In this document: positions 43,808 to 52,050 of the stretch, one piece after another
Position numbering within the stretch: the first letter of the stretch is position 1
How the letters are laid out: every line of letters starts with the position of its first letter
From: Oxalobacteraceae bacterium UBA4003
Lineage (GTDB): Bacteria; Pseudomonadota; Gammaproteobacteria; Burkholderiales; Burkholderiaceae_D
DNA: 64,000 bases
NCBI GenBank assembly: GCA_002384815.1
Contig: DGBN01000016.1
Span: forward strand, 35,463 to 99,462
Direction of reading: 5' to 3'
Position numbers and translations under genes: made by a program
The notes under the pieces: model-generated
The model's input: only the letters and a program-made list of their open reading frames with translations
Databases searched by the model: none
What the model was told of the DNA's origin: nothing

Positions 43808-44560
43808 ATGGAATTGATACTGCCGCAATGGGGCAAAAAACTGTCTGGTGTGCGCGCCTTGGCGACGACGCGCCCCTGCGGCAACAGCCCGGCGCCGTAT
43901 GACGACGGGCAGGGTGGCGACGGATTGAATCTGGGTGTGCATGTCGGCGATGCAAGCGATTGCGTGCAGCTTAATCGTGCGCAGATTCGCCGCCATCTCC
44001 CGGTCGAACCGGCGTGGCTGACGCAAGTGCATGGCACGACCGTGCTCGATGCGGCAGAAGTGAGGGATGCGCCGTCAGCCGATGCCAGTTTTACGACGCA
44101 ACGCGGCGTGGTGTGCGCGATCATGACGGCAGATTGCCTGCCGGTTTTGTTTGCAGATGCGGCCGGGCGTGTCGTCGGCGCGGCGCATGCCGGCTGGCGC
44201 GGTCTGGCGGGCGGTGTACTGGAGAATACGGTGGCAGCCATGCGCGCTGCCGGGGGCGATACGCTGCATGCGTGGCTGGGTCCGGCGATCGGGCCGATGC
44301 AATTTGAAGTGGGGGAAGAGGTGCTGCAGGTGTTTACGGCGAAAGACCCAGTCATGCGCCACGCTTTCCAGCCTGTCGTTGCACGTCCGGGAAAATATCT
44401 GGCCGATATCTATCAACTTGCACGCATTACCCTGGCAAACGTCGGTGTGATGCATGTCAGCGGCGGCAATTTCTGCACCGTCAGCGAAGCCCGGCGCTTT
44501 TACTCATACCGTCGCGATGGCATCACCGGACGCATGGTTTCTCTGGTCTGGCTGGAGTAA
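43808..44560 (+). CDS. pgeF: Peptidoglycan editing factor PgeF (YfiH, laccase-domain protein)
   Basis: A 250-residue protein of the multicopper polyphenol oxidase-like (DUF152) family. TQVHGTTVLDA, MTADCLPVLFAD, AAHAGWRGLAGGVLENTV and GPAIGPMQFEVGEEV contain the conserved His and Cys metal or active-site residues. In E. coli YfiH corrects peptidoglycan precursors by removing misincorporated L-Ser. It follows rluD by 47 bases. Confidence 0.93.
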   Translation: MELILPQWGKKLSGVRALATTRPCGNSPAPYDDGQGGDGLNLGVHVGDASDCVQLNRAQIRRHLPVEPAWLTQVHGTTVLDAAEVRDAPSADASFTTQRGVVCAIMTADCLPVLFADAAGRVVGAAHAGWRGLAGGVLENTVAAMRAAGGDTLHAWLGPAIGPMQFEVGEEVLQVFTAKDPVMRHAFQPVVARPGKYLADIYQLARITLANVGVMHVSGGNFCTVSEARRFYSYRRDGITGRMVSLVWLE

Positions 44561-44590
44561 ACGAGCACGCACCGTCTTCAAGGCTGCAGG

Positions 44591-44854
44591 TCAAGCTTCA
44601 GGTCGTCGTTCAGCCGATGGCATATCCTTCACTGCGCTTTTTTCCTGCTCTTCATTGTTCATCATTTCTTCGCGCCGCTGCATTTCCTGCGCCCGACGTT
44701 TGCGTTTGCGCTGTCCGGTGCCCATCACGTATACAATAATCGACACCGGCAGGACGCCGTACAGCAGGAAAGTCATGATGCCCGCGATGGCCGATGTTTC
44801 CGTGATCGACATCATGAAAACGACGTAAATCCATGCGATGGCAATAATGTACAT
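44591..44854 (-). CDS. Small membrane protein of unknown function
   Basis: An 87-residue protein with two hydrophobic segments (~2-20 IIAIAWIYVVFMMSITE, ~24-44 AGIMTFLLYGVLPVSIIVYV) followed by a highly charged tail (GQRKRKRRAQEMQRREEMM). I do not recognise a named family. It is divergent from phaC, with 55 bases between starts. Confidence 0.65.
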   Translation of the reverse strand: MYIIAIAWIYVVFMMSITETSAIAGIMTFLLYGVLPVSIIVYVMGTGQRKRKRRAQEMQRREEMMNNEEQEKSAVKDMPSAERRPEA

Positions 44855-44909
44855 AGATGCCTGAAATCAAATTCAAACCGCAAAGATACTCGAAAAGAGA
44901 ATTGCCAGC

Positions 44910-46523
44910 ATGAATAAGTCCGCATCGCCCCCGCCTTCTGCCATGCTTGTCGATCCCGTCATTGCAGCGGAATTGCAGAGCGACTATACACAGAATTTTT
45001 TGACCCTATGGCAGCAGATGCTGACGGCACAAGTGCCGCCGCTTGCCGACAAGCGTTTTTCCGATACTGCGTGGCAATCGAGTACCTTGCATGCCTTTAA
45101 TGCCTCAGTGTATTTACTGAACGCAAAATTTCTGGCGGCGATGGCGGATGCAATGCAGGTGGCGCCCAAGGCAAAACAGAAAATTCGTTTTGCGGTAGAA
45201 CAGATGGTCAACGCGATGTCGCCGGCAAATTTTCTTTTTTCCAATCCGGAAGCGCAGCAAAAAATTATAGCGACCAATGGAGAAAGCCTGAGCAATGGTC
45301 TCAAGCATCTGTTTGAAGATATACAGAAAGGCCGCATCTCGCAAAGCGATGAAACTGCATTTGAAGTCGGTCGCAACGTGGCGATTACCGAAGGTGCGGT
45401 GGTCTTCGAGAACGAACTGTTCCAGTTGCTGCAATACAAGGCACTGACGTCCACCGTGTATGAGCGGCCGTTGCTGCTGGTGCCGCCCTGCATCAATAAA
45501 TACTATATTCTCGATTTGCAGCCGCATAACTCCTTCGTGCGTTACGCGGTCGAGCAGGGACATACGGTGTTTCTGATCTCGTGGCGCAATGCCGACGCAT
45601 CGATTGCGCATGCAACCTGGGACGACTATATAGAAAATGGCGTGCTGCAGGCGATAGCCGTGACACAAGCTGTTTCTGCACAGGAAAAAATCAATGCCCT
45701 GGGCTTTTGCGTAGGCGGCACATTGTTGAGCAATGCACTGGCGCTGGCATGTGCGCGCGGCGAAAAACCGGCCGCGAGTCTGACTTTGCTGACGACTTTC
45801 CTCGATTTTTCAGATACCGGCATCCTCGATGTGTATATCGACGAAGCGCAAGTGCAGGAAACCGAGCAATCTATCGGGCAGGGCGGCTTGATGAAGGGAC
45901 TGGATTTCAATGCGGCGTTTGCCAGTTTGCGCTCGAATGAACTGATCTGGAATTACGTGGCATCCAGTTACCTGAAGGGCGAAAATCCGATGCCCTTCGA
46001 CATGCTGTACTGGAATGCCGACAGTACCAATCTGCCGGGACCGATGTATTGCTGGTATGTACGCAATACTTATCTGGAAAATAATTTAAAGCAATCAGGA
46101 AAATTCAAACTGGCTGGCAAAAAAATTGATTTCGGCAAAATAGATGTTCCCAGCTTTATTTACGGCTCGCGCGACGATCACATCGTGCCGTGGACCAGTG
46201 CTTACGCATCGACCAATATTCTGAATCGCAAGAAGCCGCAGCAAAATCATTTCGTGCTCGGTGCATCCGGGCATATTGCGGGTGTGATCAACCCGCCCGG
46301 CAGGAACAAACGCCACTACTGGATCAATGAACAGCCTGCGACGGATGCGCTGTCATGGCTGGCCGATGCGACTGAAGTGGCTGGAAGCTGGTGGCCGGCC
46401 TGGGCTGATTTTCTGGCGCAACATTCCGGAAAAAAAACCAAGGCGCGGCGCAAATTGGGCAATGCCCGATTCAAGGTGATAGAAGCGGCACCGGGCCGTT
46501 ATGTGAAAGTGAAAGCAAGCTAA
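44910..46523 (+). CDS. phaC: Class I poly(R)-hydroxyalkanoic acid synthase
   Basis: A 537-residue synthase that polymerises (R)-3-hydroxyacyl-CoA into storage polyester. The N-terminal domain is PhaC_N (RFAVEQMVNAMSPANFLFSN). The lipase-like box with nucleophile Cys is GFCVGGTLL; the other triad members are Asp in SRDDHIVPW and His in GASGHIAGVINPP. Length fits class I (~550-600). PhaR is encoded just downstream; phaA and phaB are not in the window. Confidence 0.96.
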   Translation: MNKSASPPPSAMLVDPVIAAELQSDYTQNFLTLWQQMLTAQVPPLADKRFSDTAWQSSTLHAFNASVYLLNAKFLAAMADAMQVAPKAKQKIRFAVEQMVNAMSPANFLFSNPEAQQKIIATNGESLSNGLKHLFEDIQKGRISQSDETAFEVGRNVAITEGAVVFENELFQLLQYKALTSTVYERPLLLVPPCINKYYILDLQPHNSFVRYAVEQGHTVFLISWRNADASIAHATWDDYIENGVLQAIAVTQAVSAQEKINALGFCVGGTLLSNALALACARGEKPAASLTLLTTFLDFSDTGILDVYIDEAQVQETEQSIGQGGLMKGLDFNAAFASLRSNELIWNYVASSYLKGENPMPFDMLYWNADSTNLPGPMYCWYVRNTYLENNLKQSGKFKLAGKKIDFGKIDVPSFIYGSRDDHIVPWTSAYASTNILNRKKPQQNHFVLGASGHIAGVINPPGRNKRHYWINEQPATDALSWLADATEVAGSWWPAWADFLAQHSGKKTKARRKLGNARFKVIEAAPGRYVKVKAS

Positions 46524-46678
46524 GTGAGTCGAGGGATGTCTTCCTTGCGGGTTTTCTTGCGCTGCGGCAGAAATGTAAAACCTGGCACTAGTTGCGTAAA
46601 CCTTTGTTTTTCAGCACTATAATGGCCTGACGAAGCGAGCAGGGCTCGCTTGCTGAGACGACTGAAACAAATAAATGC

Positions 46679-46691
46679 GTTGCGACGCAAC
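46679..46691 (+). promoter_or_regulatory. Perfect palindrome upstream of phaR, possible PhaR operator
   Basis: GTTGCG-A-CGCAAC is a perfect 6-bp inverted repeat, 15 bases before the phaR ATG. A TATAAT box (46618-46623) lies upstream. PhaR proteins bind DNA near their own gene in several species, so self-regulation is a reasonable inference. Confidence 0.4.
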
Positions 46692-46706
46692 AAGTTGGGA
46701 TTCCTG

Positions 46707-47279
46707 ATGACGAGTACAAAAAAAATCGCTGAACGTTTGATCAAGAAGTATCCGAATCGTCGTTTGTACGATACGCAAACCAGTTCCTACATTACGCTCG
46801 CCGACGTCAAACAACTGGTGCTCGATAGCGAACAGTTTTCGGTAGTCGATGCGAAGACCGGTGAAGATCTGACACGCAGTATTCTGTTGCAGATCATTCT
46901 GGAAGAAGAAGCCAATGGTTCGCCTATGTTCTCCAGCGCGGCGCTCTCGCAAATCATTCGCTATTACGGTCATGCAATGCAGGGCATGATGGGTTCGTAT
47001 CTGGAAAAAAATATCCAGGCCTTCATCGATATCCAGAACAAGTTGACCGAAAACTCCAAAGGTTTGTATGAAGGCAAACCCTTCAGCCCCGAAATGTGGG
47101 CGCAGTTCATGAACGTACAAGGCCCGATGATGCAGGGCATGATGAGCAACTACATCGAGCAGAGCAAAAACCTGTTCGTGCAAATGCAGGAACAGATGCA
47201 AACGCAATCGAAGAATATGTTCGGCGCTTTTCCCTTTACCCCGCCCGCACCACCTTCTGGCGATAAAAACAACAAGTAA
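46707..47279 (+). CDS. phaR: Polyhydroxyalkanoate synthesis repressor PhaR
   Basis: A 190-residue regulator. The N-terminal DNA-binding domain is RLIKKYPNRRLYDTQTSSYI followed by LADVKQLV; the middle is PHB_acc (DLTRSILLQIILEEE). The C-terminal half is Met/Gln-rich (GPMMQGMMSNYIEQSKN), suited to binding the polymer surface. Binding PHB granules releases it from phasin promoters in studied species. Starts at ATG 46707; open frame upstream lacks conservation. Confidence 0.95.
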   Translation: MTSTKKIAERLIKKYPNRRLYDTQTSSYITLADVKQLVLDSEQFSVVDAKTGEDLTRSILLQIILEEEANGSPMFSSAALSQIIRYYGHAMQGMMGSYLEKNIQAFIDIQNKLTENSKGLYEGKPFSPEMWAQFMNVQGPMMQGMMSNYIEQSKNLFVQMQEQMQTQSKNMFGAFPFTPPAPPSGDKNNK

Positions 47280-47388
47280 CAGCGTATACCATCCACCTTG
47301 CGTGAGATGGCAGGCAGGGCGGTCAAGAGGGTACAATAGCGGCTTCGTTTCCTTACACCGACTCCACGCTTTTTTACCTGTCTGCACC

Positions 47389-48753
47389 ATGACCAACGCT
47401 CCTCAAGCAACACCCAAGATCGGCTTCGTTTCCCTCGGATGCCCGAAAGCCCTGGTCGACTCAGAGCAAATCCTTACCCAGTTGCGTGCCGAAGGCTATG
47501 ACACCGCCAAGTCCTACGATGGTGCCGATCTGGTCATCGTCAATACCTGCGGCTTCATCGATGCTGCCGTGCAGGAATCGCTGGACGCCATAGGCGAAGC
47601 GCTGCATGAAAACGGCAGGGTCATCGTGACCGGTTGCCTGGGTGCGAAAAAAGACGCAGATGGTGACGATATCATCCAGAAAGTTCACCCGAAAGTACTG
47701 GCCGTTACCGGTCCGCATGCGCTGGGCGAAGTAATGGATGCCGTGCATCTGCATATGCCGAAGCCGCATGCACCTTTCCTCGATTTGCTGCCACCGCAAG
47801 GCGTCAAGCTGACGCCCAAGCATTTTGCGTATCTGAAAATTTCCGAAGGCTGCAATCATCGCTGCAGTTTTTGCATCATCCCTTCGATGCGCGGCGATCT
47901 GGTATCGCGTCCGATTGCAGACGTGATGATGGAAGCAGAAAACCTGTTCAAGGCCGGCGTCAGGGAGTTGCTGGTGATTTCGCAAGACACCAGCGCCTAC
48001 GGTGTCGATATCAAATTCCGCATGGGCTTCTGGAACGGCAAGCCGGTTAAAACCCACATGACGCAGCTGGTGGAAGCGCTGGGTGAACTGGCGGCTCCGT
48101 ATGGCGCGTGGGTGCGTTTGCATTATGTGTACCCGTATCCGCATGTGGACGCGATCATTCCGATGATGGCAGAAGGAAAAATTCTGCCGTATCTGGATGT
48201 ACCTTTGCAGCATGCGCATCCGAATGTGCTCAAGCGCATGAAGCGTCCGGCCAGCGGTGAAAAGAATATCGAACGCATCCAGGCATGGCGCGCGATGTGT
48301 CCTGATCTGACGATACGCTCGACCTTTATCGCCGGTTTTCCCGGCGAAACCGAAGCGGAATTTGAATACCTGCTCGACTTCCTGAAGGAGGCGGAGATTG
48401 ATCGTCTGGGTTGCTTTGCCTATTCGCCGGTCGAAGGGGCAACTGCGAATGACATTCCAAATGCAGTGCTGGAAGAAGTACGCGAAGAGCGTCGCGGTCG
48501 CGTGATGTTGTTGCAGGAAGAAATTTCCAAGAAACGTTTGCAGGCGAAAGTCGGCAAGACCATGCGCGTGCTGGTTGATGAAGTCAGCCGTACAGGTGCA
48601 GCAACTGCGCGCTCGGGTGCGGATGCGCCGGAAATCGACGGTGTTGTCTACGTCAAGGCACCGTACGAGCCGCATATCAAGTACAAGGTCGGCGAATTCG
48701 TCGATGTCAAAATCACTGGTGCCGATGCGCATGATCTGTGGGCAGAAGCATGA
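47389..48753 (+). CDS. rimO: Ribosomal protein S12 methylthiotransferase RimO
   Basis: A 454-residue radical-SAM enzyme adding a methylthio group to Asp89 of ribosomal protein S12. The N-terminal UPF0004 domain has the first cluster Cys residues (VSLGCPKALVDSE, VNTCGFIDAA, VTGCLGAKK); the radical-SAM motif is CNHRCSFCIIP. A TRAM domain ends the protein (~385-454). ATG 47389 gives the family start. It overlaps the next gene by ATGA. Confidence 0.97.
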   Translation: MTNAPQATPKIGFVSLGCPKALVDSEQILTQLRAEGYDTAKSYDGADLVIVNTCGFIDAAVQESLDAIGEALHENGRVIVTGCLGAKKDADGDDIIQKVHPKVLAVTGPHALGEVMDAVHLHMPKPHAPFLDLLPPQGVKLTPKHFAYLKISEGCNHRCSFCIIPSMRGDLVSRPIADVMMEAENLFKAGVRELLVISQDTSAYGVDIKFRMGFWNGKPVKTHMTQLVEALGELAAPYGAWVRLHYVYPYPHVDAIIPMMAEGKILPYLDVPLQHAHPNVLKRMKRPASGEKNIERIQAWRAMCPDLTIRSTFIAGFPGETEAEFEYLLDFLKEAEIDRLGCFAYSPVEGATANDIPNAVLEEVREERRGRVMLLQEEISKKRLQAKVGKTMRVLVDEVSRTGAATARSGADAPEIDGVVYVKAPYEPHIKYKVGEFVDVKITGADAHDLWAEA

Positions 48754-49265
48754 TGCAAAAGATTTTTACGGTATCCCTGATTGCAACGCTGGTTTGGGCA
48801 GCCAAGGTATCTGCTGCAGACACAGTGAATCAAGTTGCAGTGGCCACAGTCTCCACATCAGCACCCGTAGTTGTATCGTCTGCCCCCATCATTTTCCAGA
48901 AGCCGGTAGTTTTGCGTGGTACCGTCGCTGATGCACGGATACAAGTCAACCTTCGTCCAAAAGAAGAAGTTGATGAAGGACATGAGGGCGAGTACTTCAT
49001 TTTCGGCAATTCACACAAGATACTGCTGGCTGGCGAAATCGAGAAAGATGGCGTACTTTTCATGGAAGAGTCCGTGAACGGTACGGATATTTCAGGTCAA
49101 TGGGATGGCAAGCTGGAAGGCGATGTACTCGCCGGCACGTGGATGTCGGCTGATGGTGCTGTCACCAAACCGTTTTCGCTGAAAATTATTCCGCAAGTAC
49201 AAAAGTCGTCGCAAAAACAAACTTCGTTCAAGGCAGGCCAGAAGGATGTCGCCAGCAAACAGTAA
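48750..49265 (+). CDS. Secreted protein of unknown function
   Basis: A 171-residue protein with a signal peptide (FTVSLIATLVWAAKVSA). The mature part has a Thr/Val/Ser-rich linker, then a beta-rich region (VNLRPKEEVDEGHEGEY, GEIEKDGVLFMEESVNGT, GQWDGKLEGDVLAGTWM) that resembles a small barrel. I do not recognise the family. Its ATG overlaps the rimO stop, so it is likely translated from the same message. Confidence 0.7.
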   Translation: MMQKIFTVSLIATLVWAAKVSAADTVNQVAVATVSTSAPVVVSSAPIIFQKPVVLRGTVADARIQVNLRPKEEVDEGHEGEYFIFGNSHKILLAGEIEKDGVLFMEESVNGTDISGQWDGKLEGDVLAGTWMSADGAVTKPFSLKIIPQVQKSSQKQTSFKAGQKDVASKQ

Positions 49266-49298
49266 GTAATAAGCAGTAATTCGCAATCGGAGAATCAC

Positions 49299-50465
49299 GT
49301 GACAGATCGCAAATCCTTTCAGACCGCACTGATACACAATGATTATGTGGCGCCCGAAGGATTCGCCGCCTTCCCGCAAGCGATCCACCACGCATCGACA
49401 GTCTTGTTCAAAGATGTGGCCAGCATGCGCTCACGCAACTGGCAGGACAAGACGGCTTATACCTACGGCCTGCACGGCACGCCGACTACCTTCACGCTGG
49501 AAGCACGGTTGGCGGCCATCGAAAACGGCAAGCATTGCCTGTTGACGCCCAGCGGCCTGTCGGCGATTGCGCTGGTCGATTTCGCCTTTCTCAAAAGCGG
49601 CGACGATGTACTGATTCCGGATAACGTCTACAACCCGAATCGCGAACTGGCCAATTGGCTGGCGCATGATTTCGGTATTACTGCGCGCTACTACGATCCA
49701 CTGATCGGCAGCGGTATCGCCGACCTGATTCAGCCCAATACCAGACTGATCTGGACCGAAGCACCGGGTTCGGTGTCGATGGAGGTGCCGGATATTCCTG
49801 CCATTTGCCTGGCAGCGCATGCAAATGGCGTGCTGGTCGCGCTGGACAATACCTGGTCGGCCGGGATTGCATTGCGTGCTTTCGATCTGGGCGTCGATAT
49901 CGTGATGCAGGCGCTGACCAAGTATCAATCCGGTGGTTCGGATGTATTGATGGGTGCAGTCATCACGCAGGATCAGACCTTGAAGCACAGGCTGGAACTG
50001 GCGCATATGCGTCTGGGTTTTGGCGTGAGCGCTGATGACAGTTATCTGGTTCTGCGCAGTTTGCCGACCATGAAATTGCGTTTCGAGGCGCACGATGCTG
50101 CGGCGCGCAAGGTTGCGGCCTGGCTGCAGACCCAGCCGCAGATCACTACCGTCCTGCATCCGGCATTGCCGGAATGTCCGGGGCATCAAATATGGAAACG
50201 TGACTTCAGCGGTGCCGGCGGCTTATTTTCCATCCTGTTCGATGCGCGTTACAGCGAAGTGCAGACGGATCGCTTTGTCGATAGCCTGAAACTGTTCAAG
50301 ATAGGTTTCAGCTGGGGGGGGGCGAACAGCCTGTGCGTACCGTATCGCATGCAACAGATGCGGCAGAACTGGCCGCATCAGGGACAATTGCTGCGACTCA
50401 ATATCGGGCTGGAAGACCCCGACGATTTGATAGGCGATCTCAGGCAGGCGTTCGACGCGCTGTAA
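49299..50465 (+). CDS. metC: Cystathionine beta-lyase
   Basis: A 388-residue PLP enzyme of the Cys/Met metabolism family, converting cystathionine to homocysteine. TAYTYGLHGTPTTFTLE, LTPSGLSAIALVDFAF and DNTWSAGIALRAFDLG are present; the PLP Lys is in MQALTKYQSGGSDVLMG. GFSWGGANSL near the C-terminus is encoded across a run of nine G (50314-50322). Start is GTG 49299 with CGGAG upstream. It could act on related substrates. Confidence 0.93.
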   Translation: MTDRKSFQTALIHNDYVAPEGFAAFPQAIHHASTVLFKDVASMRSRNWQDKTAYTYGLHGTPTTFTLEARLAAIENGKHCLLTPSGLSAIALVDFAFLKSGDDVLIPDNVYNPNRELANWLAHDFGITARYYDPLIGSGIADLIQPNTRLIWTEAPGSVSMEVPDIPAICLAAHANGVLVALDNTWSAGIALRAFDLGVDIVMQALTKYQSGGSDVLMGAVITQDQTLKHRLELAHMRLGFGVSADDSYLVLRSLPTMKLRFEAHDAAARKVAAWLQTQPQITTVLHPALPECPGHQIWKRDFSGAGGLFSILFDARYSEVQTDRFVDSLKLFKIGFSWGGANSLCVPYRMQQMRQNWPHQGQLLRLNIGLEDPDDLIGDLRQAFDAL

Positions 50466-50472
50466 AACCAGA

Positions 50473-50494
50473 CATCCCTTGTGGATGCTTTTTT
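50473..50494 (+). terminator. Terminator-like hairpin after metC
   Basis: CATCC pairs with GGATG around CTTGT, followed by CTTTTTTATT. The stem is only five base pairs, so it is a moderate call. Confidence 0.5.
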
Positions 50495-50524
50495 ATTGGC
50501 AAAGGCTGATGCGCGTTTGCAAAC

Positions 50525-51277
50525 CTACTTGCCCTGCAGGCTGCGTGCGAAGCGCGGCAGCCTCACTTTTTCACTGGCAGTTTCCAGCGGTGGAAGGCCG
50601 AGGAAAATGTGTCGGTACGACGCGTACAGAATTCCTCCTAGTATTGGATACAGCGGCACCACAGTAAGTCCATGGAACAGGGCGCCGGCCATCAAGCACA
50701 TGGCACAGACAAAGACCACGATGACAACAAATTTGTTTTGATTGAAAGCCTTGAAGGTGTGCTCCAGGCACATCCTGAGCGGAAGATCGGTGCATACGAT
50801 GAGCGGAATCGCAAACCAGGGCAGGATCACCAGTAACCAGATACCGATGGAAAACAGCGCCTTCGACCCGGCCATGAACTCACTAATTTCATGCGTCTTC
50901 TCGATATAGACAGACGGCTCTCCGGAGGGAATGGCGGTACTTTGAACAATATGAAGAATGATGAATATTGCCATGCTCAGCGTCACTACCGTCGCGGCTG
51001 AGCAAAGCAGAATGCGCAACAGGGAAAAGGGCGATGATTTCAGTATCTTTGCAATCGATTCGGATGAGTCCGCGCTATATGCGACTAGGACAAACGCGCC
51101 GACCAGGACGGGAGAAATAATAGTCAGCACCAGCGCCGGGAACTGGCCGGCCACACCCAGGGTGAAAAGAACAAGAGCAACATTCAGTACGAAATGCTTG
51201 CTGGATAAATGCAATGCTTCGCTGACCCAGCGTCGCCAGCTGGATGCGTCAACCTGTCTCGGGCCAAAAGTATTCAT
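50525..51277 (-). CDS. BPSS1780-like membrane protein
   Basis: A 250-residue integral membrane protein with about five or six hydrophobic segments (e.g. ALVLTIISPVLVGAFVLVAY, VVTLSMAIFIILHIV, IGIWLLVILPWFAIPLIV, VVIVVFVCAMCLMAGA). The layout and the C-terminal PLYPILGGILYASYRHIF recall the BPSS1780 family of betaproteobacteria. Function is unknown. It begins after a 200-bp gap holding one terminator hairpin. Confidence 0.72.
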   Translation of the reverse strand: MNTFGPRQVDASSWRRWVSEALHLSSKHFVLNVALVLFTLGVAGQFPALVLTIISPVLVGAFVLVAYSADSSESIAKILKSSPFSLLRILLCSAATVVTLSMAIFIILHIVQSTAIPSGEPSVYIEKTHEISEFMAGSKALFSIGIWLLVILPWFAIPLIVCTDLPLRMCLEHTFKAFNQNKFVVIVVFVCAMCLMAGALFHGLTVVPLYPILGGILYASYRHIFLGLPPLETASEKVRLPRFARSLQGK

Positions 51278-51429
51278 TGCGATTCATTACCTGCTTTTTT
51301 TTACAGCATAAGTAAATCCAGGCGGGAACGCAAACCTGTCCTGCCTCCTGCAGGAAGCGTGTGCCGATTTTCGTGCAGGAATCAGTTCTTAAGCCGATGG
51401 AATATGTGATGAAAGAAAAAAACATGAAT

Positions 51430-51457
51430 AAAAAAGCATCCGGATGGATGCTTTTTT
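51430..51457 (-). terminator. Terminator after the DUF4870-like gene
   Basis: AAAAAGCATCC (51431-51441) and GGATGCTTTTT (51446-51456) form an 11-bp perfect stem around GGAT. It is 20 bases after the stop of the minus-strand gene at 51478. Confidence 0.88.
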
Positions 51458-51477
51458 ATGGGCAAAAGAAAATACGG

Positions 51478-51837
51478 TCAAGGCATCGTCTTGTTATCGT
51501 TCAAGTCGATGATGCCTTTGATCAGGCGATACAGCTTCCATAACCATGCGACAGTCCAGACCAGGAAGGCTGCCGGAATCAGGATAATGGTCATGAACAG
51601 GATGCAGCCCAGCGTCATCCACACCAGATACCACCAGAACGAACGGATCTGCCAGCCATGATGACTGTAGACAAAGGTGCTGGCACTATCTGCACGTTTG
51701 ACGTAATTGATAATCAGCGGGATGAAGGAAAATGCACCGAGCGAAAAAATCAGGCTGGCAGCGTGCGCGATATACAACCACCATGCGAGATTTTTTGCCG
51801 ATTGCAGCGGACTATCTAAAACGAGTTCTTGAGACAT
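51478..51837 (-). CDS. DUF4870-like small membrane protein
   Basis: A 119-residue protein with about three membrane segments (WWLYIAHAASLIFSLGAF, FWWYLVWMTLGCILFMTII, PAAFLVWTVAWLWKLYRLI). The pattern with SHHGWQIRSFWW and the RLIKGIIDLNDN end resembles DUF4870-type proteins. Function unknown. The upstream 213 bp to the lactate permease gene hold that gene's terminator and an 8-G run. Confidence 0.75.
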   Translation of the reverse strand: MSQELVLDSPLQSAKNLAWWLYIAHAASLIFSLGAFSFIPLIINYVKRADSASTFVYSHHGWQIRSFWWYLVWMTLGCILFMTIILIPAAFLVWTVAWLWKLYRLIKGIIDLNDNKTMP

Positions 51838-52005
51838 GGGCGAGTCCTTGTGGGTATGCAGTCAGATGCATAAATGGAAATGAAGTTCCGCTCGTCAACA
51901 TTTTTTGAAATGTATCGCTGCAAGCATTTTAAACGATCAAGTCCGGGCAGGGGGGGGCGGCATGGCGCGACTTATGACTGGCCGTATCTGCGAGAATGGG
52001 CAAAA

Positions 52006-52033
52006 AAAACGGGGCCGTAATGGGCCCCGTTTT
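52006..52033 (-). terminator. Terminator after lldP
   Basis: ACGGGGCC (52009-52016) pairs with GGCCCCGT (52023-52030), flanked by A and T runs; on the minus strand the stem is followed by a T run. It is 18 bases after the lldP stop. Confidence 0.9.
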
Positions 52034-52050
52034 CATAACGGCAGCTTTTC

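Noticed and set aside
47461..48732. A 423-codon frame on the minus strand opposite rimO
   Set aside because: Full antisense overlap with a conserved enzyme and unnatural His/Arg-rich composition.
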